From Cryptomeria japonica (taxonomy: Eukaryota > Streptophyta > Pinopsida > Cupressales > Cupressaceae), in NCBI RefSeq assembly GCF_030272615.1, contig NC_081407.1, positions 436,948,230 through 437,012,229 on the forward strand: 64,000 bases of DNA, written 5' to 3'. Positions 1-10,551 of the stretch are shown here, in pieces. The notes beneath the pieces were generated by a model that searched no databases, was not told where the DNA came from, and saw only the letters and a program-made list of their open reading frames with translations. Numbering within the stretch: the stretch's first letter is position 1; each line of letters begins with the position of its first letter. Made by a program: the position numbers and the translations under genes.

Positions 1-157
1 CTTCCTTGTATTGTTGTCCCTTATGTGTTAGAAGACGCAAATTGGAATGAATATAAACCAAGTCTTTTTCTCTTTTTGAAGCCAATCGGTTATGCTTCAC
101 TAAGTGGATAAAGGAGTATGTACTCCAATTTCGTTCAGCAGCGGAAGAACTTGCAAC
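1..157 (-). pseudogene. hAT transposase gene, C-terminal dimerization exon (runs off the left edge)
   Basis: The minus strand encodes VASSSAAERNWSTYSFIH and then a basic stretch (LVKHNRLASKREKDLVYIHSN), the signature of the C-terminal hAT dimerization domain of plant hAT transposases. A splice acceptor (TTTCAACAG then GTTGCA) ends the intron at 158. The matching donor (CAA then GTAAGT) lies at 289/288, so the intron is about 131 bp. This is the last visible exon of the gene whose BED finger lies near 13.1 kb; the 3' end is outside the window. The gene as a whole is dead because of two insertions, a frameshift and a stop further upstream. Confidence 0.88.
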
Positions 158-288
158 CTGTTGAAATTGGAGAGAAAACCAACAAAACTTAAAATTAAAA
201 AAAATGCAAAATAAATTAAAGAATGTTAAAAACTTAAAAGCTAAAGTCTACAATACAAATGTTCATATTTTAAAGAAAAAAAACTTAC

Positions 289-494
289 TTGTGATAGTAT
301 CTTGATTGCAAGAGGTTGGAGGAACATAAAATCTTGACCATGGAGGTGCCACCATGTAACTCCATCCATTTTGGATTGGTAATTAATGGCACAAGGACTA
401 TGACTTCTTCCTAAGATAAACAAACAAAACTCTTTCCTAACATTGTCTACCACTTCAGGATAACTGTAAAGTCTAGCAAATGCCCGCTTGTACC
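289..494 (-). pseudogene. hAT transposase exon preceding the dimerization domain
   Basis: Read on the minus strand, this exon continues the hAT gene directly from the far side of element L. The GTACC duplication at 490-494 rejoins in frame with the coding sequence ending at 7340. It encodes ...YPEVVDNVRKEFCLFIL... and DGVTWWHLHG...LQPLAIKILSQ, the conserved WW-x-HG and LAIKILSQ blocks found just before the hAT dimerization helix. The exon ends at a GTAAGT donor (288). Confidence 0.85.
490..494. repeat. Target-site duplication of element L (left copy, GTACC)
   Basis: GTACC directly precedes the terminal TGTTGACG of element L and recurs at 7340-7344. Removing the element plus one copy restores an open hAT frame, which is strong internal proof of the boundary. 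Confidence 0.9.
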
Positions 495-1338
495 TGTTGA
501 CGTGTATTTTGTACACAACCAAACACAGAATAAAGTATCCAAATGGTACCTTATCCTCTCTTGAGTAAAGCCTCTGAATGCTGAAGATATCGCAAAAAAG
601 GATCAATCAGGGTGACTTCAAGGTTCTTCGTTGTAGGATCTCTACGTGTGGACAAGCACCAGTGGTCGTTGTGAATGTTGTTTCTTCAAGGGGCCTTACG
701 TATTCTCAATCTGCAGGAACAGGATTTCCCTAATACTAACAAATTCTTAAAAGAAGATCAAAAGATAGGGTTTTCAAGAGAGGAATTCTAATCTAATCCT
801 AGGAATGACTCAATGTAGGCTAGACTTGGTAAGATTCTACCAATTTCAGTATTGCCAAGAAATTACAACTCTACTGAAATTGATGCGATCTTCTAAGGTG
901 ATTAGTGGTTTTCAAATCATCAAAGACTATAGATACTATCATAAAGATACATATCAATATTCCAATAATGATTGAATGTTCAAGCAATCTCAATATCTCC
1001 AGTTGACCACGCAAGGCATCCTTACAATCAGTAAGAAGCTAGTGGTTTGGAACGTGAATCTCACCAAAGATCAAGCACAACACTTAGTCCTTCAAACTTA
1101 AATACTACTTCGACTGAGAATGATTCAAGGAAGTAAACAACCATGAAGATAGCCACAAGAATTGCAATAAAACACCATAACTTCAATATTTTATTGATCT
1201 CAAAGCCAAAATAGACAACAATTGTTCGAAATTCTTTCTTCACTACTCAATCTTGCTACAAAATAACTTTCTTCTCTCCAAAGCTCTAACTATTATCTAT
1301 CTCCTAATATCTAATGACAAAATGAAAAGGAGTGAGGG

Positions 1339-1346
1339 TATATATA
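1339..1346 (-). promoter_or_regulatory. Second TATA box of element L
   Basis: The minus strand reads GCTATATATACCC about 65 bp downstream of the telo-box palindrome and about 845 bp before the element end. The equivalent position in element R also holds a TATA box (11342-11348). If L is a solo LTR, this would be the U3 promoter of the parent retrotransposon. Confidence 0.5.
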
Positions 1347-1410
1347 GCATCCTCAATTACAATGAACAGCCCAGATCGAAAGAAGATCAATGGCTGAGAT
1401 TCTGACACCT

Positions 1411-1428
1411 AAACCCTAATTAGGGTTT
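1411..1428. promoter_or_regulatory. 18-bp palindrome of two inverted telo-boxes (element L)
   Basis: AAACCCTAATTAGGGTTT is a perfect palindrome built from two AAACCCTAA telo-box motifs. It is retained exactly in element R at 11260-11277, at about the same distance upstream of the second TATA box. Telo-boxes are known plant promoter elements; function here is inferred. Confidence 0.6.
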
Positions 1429-1540
1429 GTTACAAAAAGTTCCCCTTTTAGATGAACATTATTAAATACATAGCCAAATATTTAATTGGCACAAAAGTCG
1501 AGGAAACATAGACCAATGATAATTAAGATGCCACATCATC

Positions 1541-3968
1541 CTATAACAACCTTTCTTCTAGAACCTTGTTCCCTTTCCAATGCTCTTTCTTAGCATATGC
1601 AACGAATCTGGACACAATTCCTTCAACCTCAATAATGGGAATCTCAGGAAGATTCTTCATTCGTTCCTCCAAGTGGATAACCCGATCAAAGGCAGTGAGA
1701 AGAGCCACTTCCCATCCAGGTTCAAGTTCTCTGATCTTCTCAATCAGGAGCATAGTAGTGAACATTAGATCCCGTTGCTCATCTGTGATGACATTATCAT
1801 CTTTGCAAAAGATGACCTTGACTCTCTCTTCCAACTCTTGGAGGTCCACATCCGTCTCAACTTCGATCCGCCTGCCAAGAATGGTACACAACACTTCAAA
1901 CACCTTATCCTGAATTGGATGGATGACACCTTCAACTTGATTGCATTTGGCGCTGATATCTTCGAAAAGAACTTCTTTCATCTGGAGTAGAGTTGACCAC
2001 TAAAGTAGGTTATGAGCTCCTCCATCCATTATCTTTTCCTATGCTAGGATCTTCCTTGGTGTTTGCCTGATTACTTGCAAGACAGGAATGATAACATCTC
2101 TAGTGTGAGCGAAAGCGGCTACAGTTATCATTAGATTGTGGACAATCTCAAGGACCTGGATAGCTCGGTGGATTGTCTTCATCATTCTTGTTGCAAATTC
2201 AACAGCTACCGTGTGGGATTTGTCAATCCAAGAGCTCATAAGTTGAACCAAGCTCTTGACTCTTTCTGCCTCGCCAACTGATTCAGGGGGAAGTGCTTGC
2301 ACAGGAGATACTGCTGGATCCTAACGTCTCAAGGGCTGATTGAGATGGCTAAAGTAGCCTCTCCAAGCACCGACCTCTCTCTCAAGCTTCCTATTCTTTT
2401 CCATTTCCTCTTTAAGTTTGCCCTTAAGCGCTTCAAATGAATCGGTTGCCTCATCCATTGCCTGTTCAGTAGTGAGTGGACCAAGCTCAAATGTTTCTAC
2501 ATCATACTCATCTGCAAGAATTTCACCTTCATACTTGTCCACTACTGGTGTAGCTATCTGCAATTTCCTGGATCCTGTCTCATCCCTTATCACTTTGGAC
2601 ATCTTGGTGGCCTTCCTCCTTTCTGTTACTTCTTGAGAATTTCCTATAAGGTTCTCTAAGTCAATTACATCTTCTTCATCTTCAATCACAATCACCCTTG
2701 TCAGTCTCTCTTTCAACCAATCTGGAATGGCAGATCTTGTCTCTCTAACTTGTATTTCTTTAAGTAAGGGTTCATCTTCTCGGAGAGGAGATGTCGCCTC
2801 ATCATCATTTCCCTGATTCTCCTGTAGCTCATCAATTTGTAGAGGTTGACTTGATGAATGTTGAGGTGTTTGTCCCCTCTCTGGCTTATCATTTTGTATC
2901 ATGGACTCCATAGATTCATCGATCTCAGGTACCATCTTCTCTTGACCTTCAGCTTGACTTTCCTTCTTTCCATGTCGAGAAGATCTGCCTGATGGGCGAT
3001 CTCGATTGGCCTCTTGCTTCTTCTTGGAGGGTTCTCTTTTCTCAGGTCTTTCTTTCCTCTTTGCGCCTCTAGGATGATAATTGTCTTCACTTACGCTCGC
3101 TCCTCCTTCTTCTGCCAGGTGGATGATGCAAATGAACATAAGAGTCACAAACTCTCACTTCTCCAGGTCCTCTTCCGATCACTCCTCTGTGAGGTAGCCC
3201 TGCATACTCAAAACTCCTGATCAAGGCATATATGACAAATGAGCTCATGTGGAACGACTTGGTAGGCCTTAGTCTTCTCAACTGCACATCCAGGCTATTG
3301 CTAATAATTCTGGCCCAATGAATCGTTCCTTTCCCTTGGACAATCACTTGAATGAAGTAGAACATCCATTTCTCGAAGTAGAAGGCTTGAGGAGCCCCTG
3401 TAATTCGATTGAGCAAAGTTATCAAATCTCTGTACTCCTCTTGGAAATCAATCCTATGCGGTGTATTGGGAATCTTGTTCAGGTGAGAACGACTTTTGAG
3501 CAACCAATTCTTGTTGATGAGATTCAGGCAAGTGTCGGGATCATCTTCATACATTGACCTGGCTCCTTCTAGGCTTTTGTAAATCATATCTTTATGCTCT
3601 GGAAGATGAAGAGCCTCACTTATAGCCTCCTCTGAAAGGTAAGCCAAAGTGTTTCCTTCCTTGGATACGATCGATCTCGATTGTGAGTCATAATGGCGAG
3701 CACACTCAATCATCAGCTCATGACACTGGACTGTTGGGGGGAAACCGACCGCCTTGATGATGCCACTTTCAATTATCTTCTTCGCAATAGGTGATGGCTT
3801 GCCAATGTAGGGGACCTCTCGAAACTTCTTCACACTGAAGTTTCCCAAGTTGGTATCTCCGATATTGCTCCATTTGGACACAATCCTGGTCTCCAATTCT
3901 TTGTTCTTCTGATCTTCCTTCATGAGAGTCGGGCGACTAGTAGATGCTCCCGCCTTTGGAGTCGCCAT
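1541..3968 (-). pseudogene. Element-L ORF: plant-transposon-type protein with basic linker and helical tail (broken)
   Basis: The true start is probably the ATG at 3968 (MATPKAGASTSRP), just after a putative 5'UTR intron acceptor (TTGTGTAG). The same start context is kept in element R. The first frame (to 3087) holds a domain with blocks such as FREVPYIGKP, AYLSEEAISEALHLP and KWMFYFIQVIVQGKG. This resembles the putative plant transposon protein domain often found beside retroelements; the family assignment is tentative. A frameshift near 3090-3150 leads into a second frame with a Lys/Arg/Glu-rich linker and acidic stretch, then helical segments. Stops near 2321, 2039 and 2000 interrupt this frame, which ends at 1541. 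The total would be about 800 residues. No RT, integrase or transposase motif is seen. Confidence 0.6.
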
Positions 3969-3978
3969 CTTGACACCT

Positions 3979-4183
3979 ACACAACATTTCACAATTAGTA
4001 ATATATCTTGAAGCGTAGAAATATAGAGTAGAAAGGAAGATTTAAGATTTTAATTAGGAAACTTCATGATAAATCTTGAGTTATCATTTCCTAATTAACT
4101 ATGCCAAACTTAGAATTTTCAAAACAAAAGTACAAAATTCAAATCTTCAACAATGGTGTCAAGATGATTTCGCCATACCTCCC
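3979..4183 (-). other. Putative 5'UTR intron of the element-L ORF
   Basis: On the minus strand a GGAG/GTATGGCGA donor lies near 4183 and a TTGTGTAG acceptor lies 11 bp upstream of the ATG at 3968. Element R keeps both sites at 10552 and 10737. Boundaries are inferred from splice consensus only. Confidence 0.45.
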
Positions 4184-4435
4184 CTTTGAGTATTAAACTC
4201 TAAGAAATGATGCAAAAATAGATGAATTTCACTAAGCAAAATGTAGATCAAAGCTCTCCCTTGGATAAAATGCACCTCCTTTAGCCTTCACAAGAATCAA
4301 CTCCACTTCCTTCTAGTCTCCAACACTTGGAATAAATTCGCTCCAAGCAAACCAGATTTCGCACCTTCAATTAGCCTTCCAAATTCGCACTTGAAGCAAT
4401 GATTGAATGATTTGAATTGTGAAAAAAAACACCTC

Positions 4436-4446
4436 CAATATATAGA
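4436..4446 (-). promoter_or_regulatory. First TATA box of element L, ahead of the ORF
   Basis: The minus strand reads GCGCTCTATATATTGGAGG. The identical motif occurs in R at 10281-10299, about 370 bp beyond the hairpin array in both elements. It lies about 470 bp upstream of the ORF start and is a plausible promoter for it. Confidence 0.55.
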
Positions 4447-4816
4447 GCGCTCACCCCTTTGCTCCCTCTAGGCCGACTTGGCAAATAAGAGGTTAAAAAA
4501 TAAATAAAATTCCAAAAAAGGGGGGCCGACTTGGCAAAATAAATGAAAATAAGGCTTTGAGCGCTTTACATTTAATTTTAATTTAATAAAAATTAATTTT
4601 AATTTAATAAAAATTAATTTTAAATGCCTCCAAGATAGAAGTTCGATTTTTTTTAAAGCTTAAAATTAATTTATTAAATGACAAAATGTCTTTTATTAAA
4701 TGCCAATTTAATTTTAATTTTTTTCAAATGCCTCAAAATTAGCAATTTTGGCGATCTAATGCAATTTGGAGAATATTAATTTTTTAAAACAAGGCTTAAT
4801 GAGATTTCATGAGGAT

Positions 4817-6942
4817 TTCGCCCTGGACCCTCTCTGAGGGTCAGGAGCGACTTTTGATTTTTAGCCTTGAATATTCCACATTTCAACTTGAAAATCTCCT
4901 GGAGGGTAAATTGATATCCCGTTAACGTGTTGCACTTCAAATTTAACATTTTTTATGAGGAGAAATAGGTGAAAATGCAAATTTCGCTATGGGCCCTCTC
5001 TGAGGGTCGGGAGCGATTTTTCATTTTTTGCTCAAGTTTAGCACCTTTCCACCTCCAAAATCTCTTCAAGACATTTCAATTAGGTCCTTTCACTGAATTG
5101 CAAACTTAGCTCAATCCAATTTTGGAGAAAAGGTGTGATTTTGAAGTTTCTCGCTGTGGGCCCTCTCTGAGGGTCTGTAGCGATTTTTTCAATTTAGGCT
5201 CGATTCTTCATCATTTTTCATTCAAACTTCATTCATCATTTGGCAATGCCTTCCCTTAATCCACTCCAACCAAATTCACTTTGTTGTTGCAAGGTAAAAC
5301 AAGGATTTTCAACAATATCGCTATGGGCCCTCTCTGAGGGTCCGTAGCGATTTTTCGCTGTGGGCCTTCACTGAGGGTCCGTAGCGATTTTTCATTTTCT
5401 AACCAAAATCATCAAGTTTTAAATGCAAAATAATATTCATCCTGCTCTTGGAGGTCTTTTCTCCTTGTCCAAACCTTGCCTTAGCACCATTTTGAAGAAA
5501 ACATACATTTTTTGAAAATCTCGCTGTGGGCCTTCAGTGAGGGTCCGTAGCGATTTTTTGGTTCTAGGCAAATTCCTTCATCTTTTAATCTTCAAATCAC
5601 CTCCAAGGCATAACACATCACGTTCTCCTCCTGTCCAAGCAAGATTTTATCTCAATTCTTCAAACCCAGGAGAGAAAACTGGAAAATCGCTATGGGCCCT
5701 CTCTGAGGGTCCATAGCGATTTTTTGAATTGCCTTCAAAATATTGATTCTTAACGATTTCTTTTCACTTCAAGGCTTTTCAAACATCGTTTCTAACCCAT
5801 GCCTAGTCTTAGCTTTCCTCAAACTTGGATGAAAACCTCCCATTTTAGGTTTCTCGCTGTGGGCCTTCTCTGAGGGTCCGGAGCGATTTCTCGTTGTGGG
5901 CCTTCACTGAGGGTCCGTAGCGATTTTTTCATTTTGGGTTGATTTCCTCTTGTGTTGATCCTCCAAATTATATTCAACGGATAGACCTTGCCTTCCTCCA
6001 TCCCTTCCAATCATAAAATCACTTTGATCTCGCAAGAATAATGTATACTTGAAAATCTCGCTGTGGGCACTCTCTGAGGGTCCATAGCGATTTTTGCTAC
6101 CTAGACCAAAATGCTTCACTTTTCATTCAAAAATCACTTTGCTAAGGGAGATGTCATCTTGTTCTTTGCTATGAATAAAAATTCATGTCCAAGAAAGGTC
6201 CAAAAATGTGCACACAAAGAAAATCGCTGTGGGCCCTCTCTGAGGGTCCGTAGCGATTTTTCCTTTCCTAGGCAAAACTCCTTCAATTCATCATCTTTGA
6301 TCAAGTCTGGATACTTCATTATGCTCATTCTATCCTTCATCATGCTCTTGACCTCTCAAATCGACCAAATAAAGCTTGCAATGATCCTTATAAGATTTCT
6401 CGCTGTGGGCCCTCTCTGAGGGTCCGTAACGATTTTTCTGTTTTCAACAAGGTCCTTCATCATTTCTAGCCAAAACTTCCTCAGGTGGGTGGAGAAAGTC
6501 ATTTATTTTCCATTTATGATCAAAATTTGGTCTCTTTTCATTGCAAAATGAAGGAAATCAAAATCTCACTGTGGGCTCTCTCTGAGGGTCCGTAGCGATT
6601 TTTCTTTAGTTTCCAAAATTCACCATCTTTCACGTCTCCAAACCGTCCAAAGCATCAAATCATGTTGAATCATCCTTCCAGGAGGCCCTGCACAAAGTAA
6701 TTTAGAAAAGTCAGTGACAAATATGACTTAAACAACATTTTCGCCCTAGGCCCTCTCTGAGGGTCCGTAGCGATTTTTTCCTTTTTAGGCCAAACTGCTT
6801 CAAATTTAAGTCTCCAACTGCTTCACAAGGCAAAGTCAGGTCATTTTCAAGGTCAGGAACCAGTTAGCAAGTCCATCAAAAATAAGAAATTGCACTTAGG
6901 ATAAAATTCGCCCTGGGCCCTCAGCAAGGGTCAGGAGCGATT
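4817..6942 (-). repeat. Array of 15 hairpin repeats at ~166-bp spacing (element L)
   Basis: Fifteen copies of a ~34-37-bp imperfect palindrome start at 4817, 4982, 5151, 5317, 5355, 5521, 5686, 5853, 5891, 6058, 6222, 6400, 6564, 6741 and 6906. Plus-strand arms are TCGCTGTGGGCCCTC and GAGGGTCCGTAGCGA around a 3-nt TCT loop; on RNA, G-U pairs cover most mismatches. Start-to-start distances are 164-178 bp except two 38-bp doublets. The ~130 bp between copies has diverged strongly while the palindromes have not. The same array sits at the same place in element R. The array lies between the 5' leader and the first TATA box. There is no coding sequence here; short ORFs in it are by-products. Confidence 0.9.
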
Positions 6943-7339
6943 TGTCTGTTTCAAGCATCATCTTGCTTCAAAAATTTGATCAAAACTTACCTAGGCAAGA
7001 ACACACAATTTCACCTTCAAAATGCTAACACTCAGTCAAAATTGGATTTTACCCTTAAAAAACCCTGATTAAACCTAACCTAAGACCCATTTGACTTCCC
7101 TAAAAGGCTTACCTTATTTCAATCATCTCGATTCTTCGGGAGGACGCTTAACAACTTTCCAAAATTCGACTGGACTTAGCTTGAATAACATCCAAAAGAA
7201 ACTCCTAAGGTTTAGCCCTAGCCCAGACAGACAACTCACTCACTCAAAACCCTAAAAGCAGAGAGAAGAACAAGCAAAACAAAACTGAAGAAGAGGGGGT
7301 CCCCATTCTAATGGGGCGATGTGTGAAATGGTCACAACA

Positions 7340-7344
7340 GTACC
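7340..7344. repeat. Target-site duplication of element L (right copy, GTACC)
   Basis: Matches 490-494 exactly and adjoins the 5' terminus of element L (TGTTGTGAC on the minus strand). Confidence 0.9.
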
Positions 7345-7837
7345 CAGCAACAACTTCAAGATCTCTATATGGTTCAGTTCTCCATGGCAAAGAAAGTACT
7401 TCATTGCTATAGTACATGGGAGATAAAGCATGTGCAAGGAGGTGCAATGGCGTGGTCATCTTGTTCCACCGATGATGAATGATTTGTTTCACCTTTTTGA
7501 AAAATGCTTCTTGGGGGTCCTTGTCTCTTTTTGCTATTATGACTTCGATTTTTTCAATCATGGTTTCTATGCCATCATAGGCTTCCCCCAAACATGCTAC
7601 GTCTATATCAATATACCTGAGCATACTCATGATAAGCTTGGTGAAATTCAATACATATTCCACATTATCCCACCAATTGAGATTCAATATCAAATCCCTA
7701 ACCTTTTGGGCCCTCACTGGATTTGATTGCTTCCAAATACTCCATTGCTTACTAATAACCATGGCACTCAATGCCTCTTTCACCTTCAAAAGACGTCTCA
7801 ACATTATTGTATGTGATGCAAATCGGGTCTCAACAAC
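7345..7837 (-). pseudogene. hAT transposase exon (catalytic-domain C-terminal part)
   Basis: The minus strand reads VVETRFASHTIMLRRLLKVKEAL..., then ...WNKMTTPLHLLAHALSPMYYS...DLEVVAGY. This matches the ETRFAS and W...TPLHLLAHALNP blocks of DUF659-type plant hAT transposases. The exon starts at 7837 after an AACCTAG acceptor and is cut at 7345/7344 by element L. It resumes in frame at 494. Confidence 0.88.
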
Positions 7838-7937
7838 CTAGGTTCATGTAAAACAATATGTCGATAACACATTTTACAAAATATAAAATAAAATTAAACA
7901 TGGCATAGATAAAATTAAATAGATAAATTATATTTAC

Positions 7938-8155
7938 CTTCAGCAATTCCAACCTCGAGAAGCTCCTGAAAATGGCTTGTGACATATGGTGGTTTGTCAC
8001 AAACATTTGGATCTCCTCACCCTCTTGGTAGATATCCTTCACCCACTCTATTTGAGTGCCAATTGCTTGCATCACCTAGTTGAGGGAGTGTACGGAGCAT
8101 TGTGTCCAAAAAATGTGTGAATATCTTTGTTCAACCAAAGCACATGCAACCCTAC
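7938..8155 (-). pseudogene. hAT transposase exon (core, between element R and a 100-bp intron)
   Basis: The minus strand encodes VCRVACALVEQRYSHIFWTQC and SVHSLN, then an in-frame TAG (8081), then ...QAIFRSFSRLELLK, ending at an AAG/GTAAAT donor (7938/7937). The HIFW-x-x-C-x-x-H block is the conserved hAT/DUF659 core. The upstream end is cut by element R and resumes at 12240 after one AAACC copy. The internal stop shows decay. Confidence 0.87.
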
Positions 8156-8160
8156 AAACC
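8156..8160. repeat. Target-site duplication of element R (left copy, AAACC)
   Basis: AAACC precedes the TGTTGTGACG terminus of element R and recurs at 12235-12239. Excising R plus one copy restores the hAT frame. Confidence 0.9.
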
Positions 8161-8604
8161 TGTTGTGACGTTTTCACACATCGCCCCATTGCAAATGGGC
8201 ACCCTTGCTTTTTTGCTTTTTAGGGTTTGTTTTTTTGGTCTTTTCGGGTTTTGTTAGTTAGCCTTTGCATTTTGAGTGCTGTCGGGGAGATCAATAGGAT
8301 AGCAAGTCCGGCTTGAGTAATGTCCCGATCCTGAAATTTGGCTAAGTCTGAAAGTCTTGATCCTGAAATTTGGCTAAGTCTGGAATGTCGTGATCCTGAA
8401 ATTTGACTAAGTCTGGAAACTGAAAAACCTCAAAAAACTAGATTTTGCAATATAACTCCTGGAGGTCTGAAACCACTCTCAAACATCCTGAAAGTATATA
8501 TGGAATATAACTTAAAGTATAAGAAAGAAGAAAGATAGAAGGAAAGGTCACTTATATTATATTCCATAAAAATTATCCTGATAGAGAGTTCAAAAAGTCA
8601 AATT

Positions 8605-9928
8605 TCGCTCTTGTCCTTCACTGAGGATCCAGAGCGAATTTCGCTCCTGTCCCTCTCCCAGGGACCAAGGCAAAGCGCTCCTGTCCCTCACCAAGGGTCC
8701 AGGGCGAAAAGGCTTATTTGAGTCATTCCTGACCTTGTTTGCTCAAATTGAAACATCAAAGACACAATGAAGGACGAAATGAGCATGATAGAGCATCCAG
8801 ACTTGACGATGAAATGATGAAGTTTTTTGCCTAGATGGTCAAATTCGCTCCTGTCCCTCACTGAAGGACCAGAGCGCTTTTCTTTATATGCACAATTTTA
8901 GACCTTTTTTGGACATTAACTTTTATTCATAGCATGAAGTAAGGTGAAATCTTCCCTAGCAAAGGAAATTTGAGATGAAAATTGTGGTGATTTGGCCTTG
9001 AGGACAAAAATCACTCCTGTCCCTCACTGAAGGACCGGAGCTTGATTTTCAAATTTGCACTATTCTTGCAGGATCAAGACAATTTTATGATTGGAAGAGA
9101 TCAAGGAGGGCATGTTTTGTCCATTGAATATAATTTAAGCAGTCTACAAAGGAGTAAATCAACCCAAATGACAAAAAGTGCTCCCATCCCTCACTAAAGG
9201 ACCGTCCCACTTTTCCAAAAGTGCTCCCGTCCCTCACTGAAGGACCGTCCCTCTTTTCTAAAAATACAAATTTCTTGCAAAGGCAAGGCAAGTTGCGTGA
9301 TTGAAATGAATGAAAGAGGGCAAGATTCATCCATTGAAGATAATTTGGAAGACTAGCAAAGGACGAATTGGCTTAAAAATGAAAAAGTGCTCCTGTCCCT
9401 CACTGAAGGACCGGAGCTTGAATTCCAAATTTGCATTATCCTTGCAAGATTTAAGTGATTTCGCGATTTGAAGAGGTCAAGGGAAGTGTGTTTTATTCGT
9501 TGAATATAACTTGAGTGGCCTACAAAGGAAAAATTCAACCCAAGTTGCAAAGGCGCTCCTGTCCCTCTCCAAGGGACCAGAGCGATTTTCTCACAAGACA
9601 AACTTTTGGCAAAAGAAAAGCAAGTTTTATGTTTGAAATGAATGAAAAGGGGCGTGATTTATCCATTGAATATAATTTGGGAGGCTAGCAAAACACAAGT
9701 AAGCTCATAGTTGCAAAATCGCTCCTGTCCCTCTCCAAGGGACCAGAGCGAAATCTTCAAAATGCCTAAGTGCCTAACATTTTGAAATGCTATTGCTTGT
9801 TGCCAGGACTCAAGATGAAGTGGGGAGTGATGTTCTACGTCTAGAAAGTAATTGGAGATTGATGTAATTAAGAGTTTGTACCATGAACTAGAAGGCACTC
9901 CTGTCCCTCTCCAAGGGACTAGGGCGAT
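8605..9928 (+). repeat. Array of 11 hairpin repeats at ~166-bp spacing (element R)
   Basis: Copies start at 8605, 8641, 8676, 8845, 9011, 9179, 9221, 9388, 9553, 9719 and 9896. Long intervals are 165-177 bp and short ones 35-42 bp. The best copies (9553, 9719) have arms TCGCTCCTGTCCCT and AGGGACCAGAGCGA around a 5-nt loop, so 12 of 14 positions pair. The sequence is related to the array in L but differs at many positions in and between copies, while period and fold are the same. Confidence 0.88.
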
Positions 9929-10285
9929 TTTTGTAAAACCAATAATGTTCCTCCAAAACCACGCTAAGGCAAGATTGTGCAACGATGAAAAAGTCTTCTT
10001 CCAAAGGCTTCGAAATATTTTAAAAAATTAAAATTAAATTGGCATTAAATAAAAAACACATTGGCATTTAATAAATTAATTTTGAGCCTTAGAAAATCGA
10101 AATTTTTATTATAAAGGCATTTAAAATTAATTTTTGTGAAATTGAAATTAAAAAGGGAGCGCTTGGGGTATCATTTTTATTCATTTTATCAAGTCGGCCT
10201 CTTCTTTTTTTAAATTTATTTTTTTTTTTTTTTTTGCCTTTATTTGCAAGGTCGGCCTCATGGAGAGATGTAGAAGGTGAGCGCT

Positions 10286-10294
10286 CTATATATT
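10286..10294 (+). promoter_or_regulatory. First TATA box of element R
   Basis: GCGCTCTATATATTGGAGG, identical to the motif upstream of the ORF in element L, here 369 bp beyond the last hairpin. Confidence 0.55.
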
Positions 10295-10551
10295 GGAGGT
10301 GTTGTTTCACAATTCAAATCATTCAATCATCCTTTCAAGTGCGAAATTGGAGAGCAACTTGAGGAGCGAAATCCAGAGGAGGGAGCGATTTTTGTTGAAG
10401 GCTAGAGGTGGAGCGAATTTTCCTCAAGGCGTTGAAGGCTAGAGGTGGTGAAGTTGATAGAAGAAGCACATTTTGAAGACTTCGATCCACGTTTTGCCTA
10501 GCAAACTTGCTTAATTTTGCATCTTTTCTTAGATTTAGTTCTCAAGTGGAG

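Larger units (their letters stand above)
495..7339 (-). mobile_element. Element L: TG...CA insertion with 5-bp duplication, no paired LTRs (giant solo-LTR-like, gene-bearing)
   Basis: On the minus strand the element runs from TGTTGTGACC (7339) to CGTCAACA (495). It is bounded by a perfect GTACC duplication at 7340-7344 and 490-494 and splits the hAT gene in frame. Termini TG/CA and a 5-bp duplication point to retroviral-type integrase. I find no second copy of either terminus inside, so there is no LTR pair. Order from the 5' end: leader, 15 hairpin repeats (6942-4817), TATA box (~4440), 5'UTR intron, ORF starting at 3968, telo-box palindrome (1411-1428), second TATA (~1340), and about 840 bp to the end. 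The simplest reading is a 6.8-kb solo LTR carrying its own gene. An unclassified non-autonomous element is the alternative. Confidence 0.75.

Noticed and set aside
5819-6419. Short ORFs of 60-100 codons inside the hairpin array
   Set aside because: They are read-through of the repeat units (recurrent SLRTLSEGPQR-like peptides), on both strands, with no family similarity.
4817-9928. CRISPR-like array (regular short palindromic repeats)
   Set aside because: Plant nuclear context, repeat spacing ~166 bp with non-unique diverged spacers, location inside transposable elements, and no cas genes.
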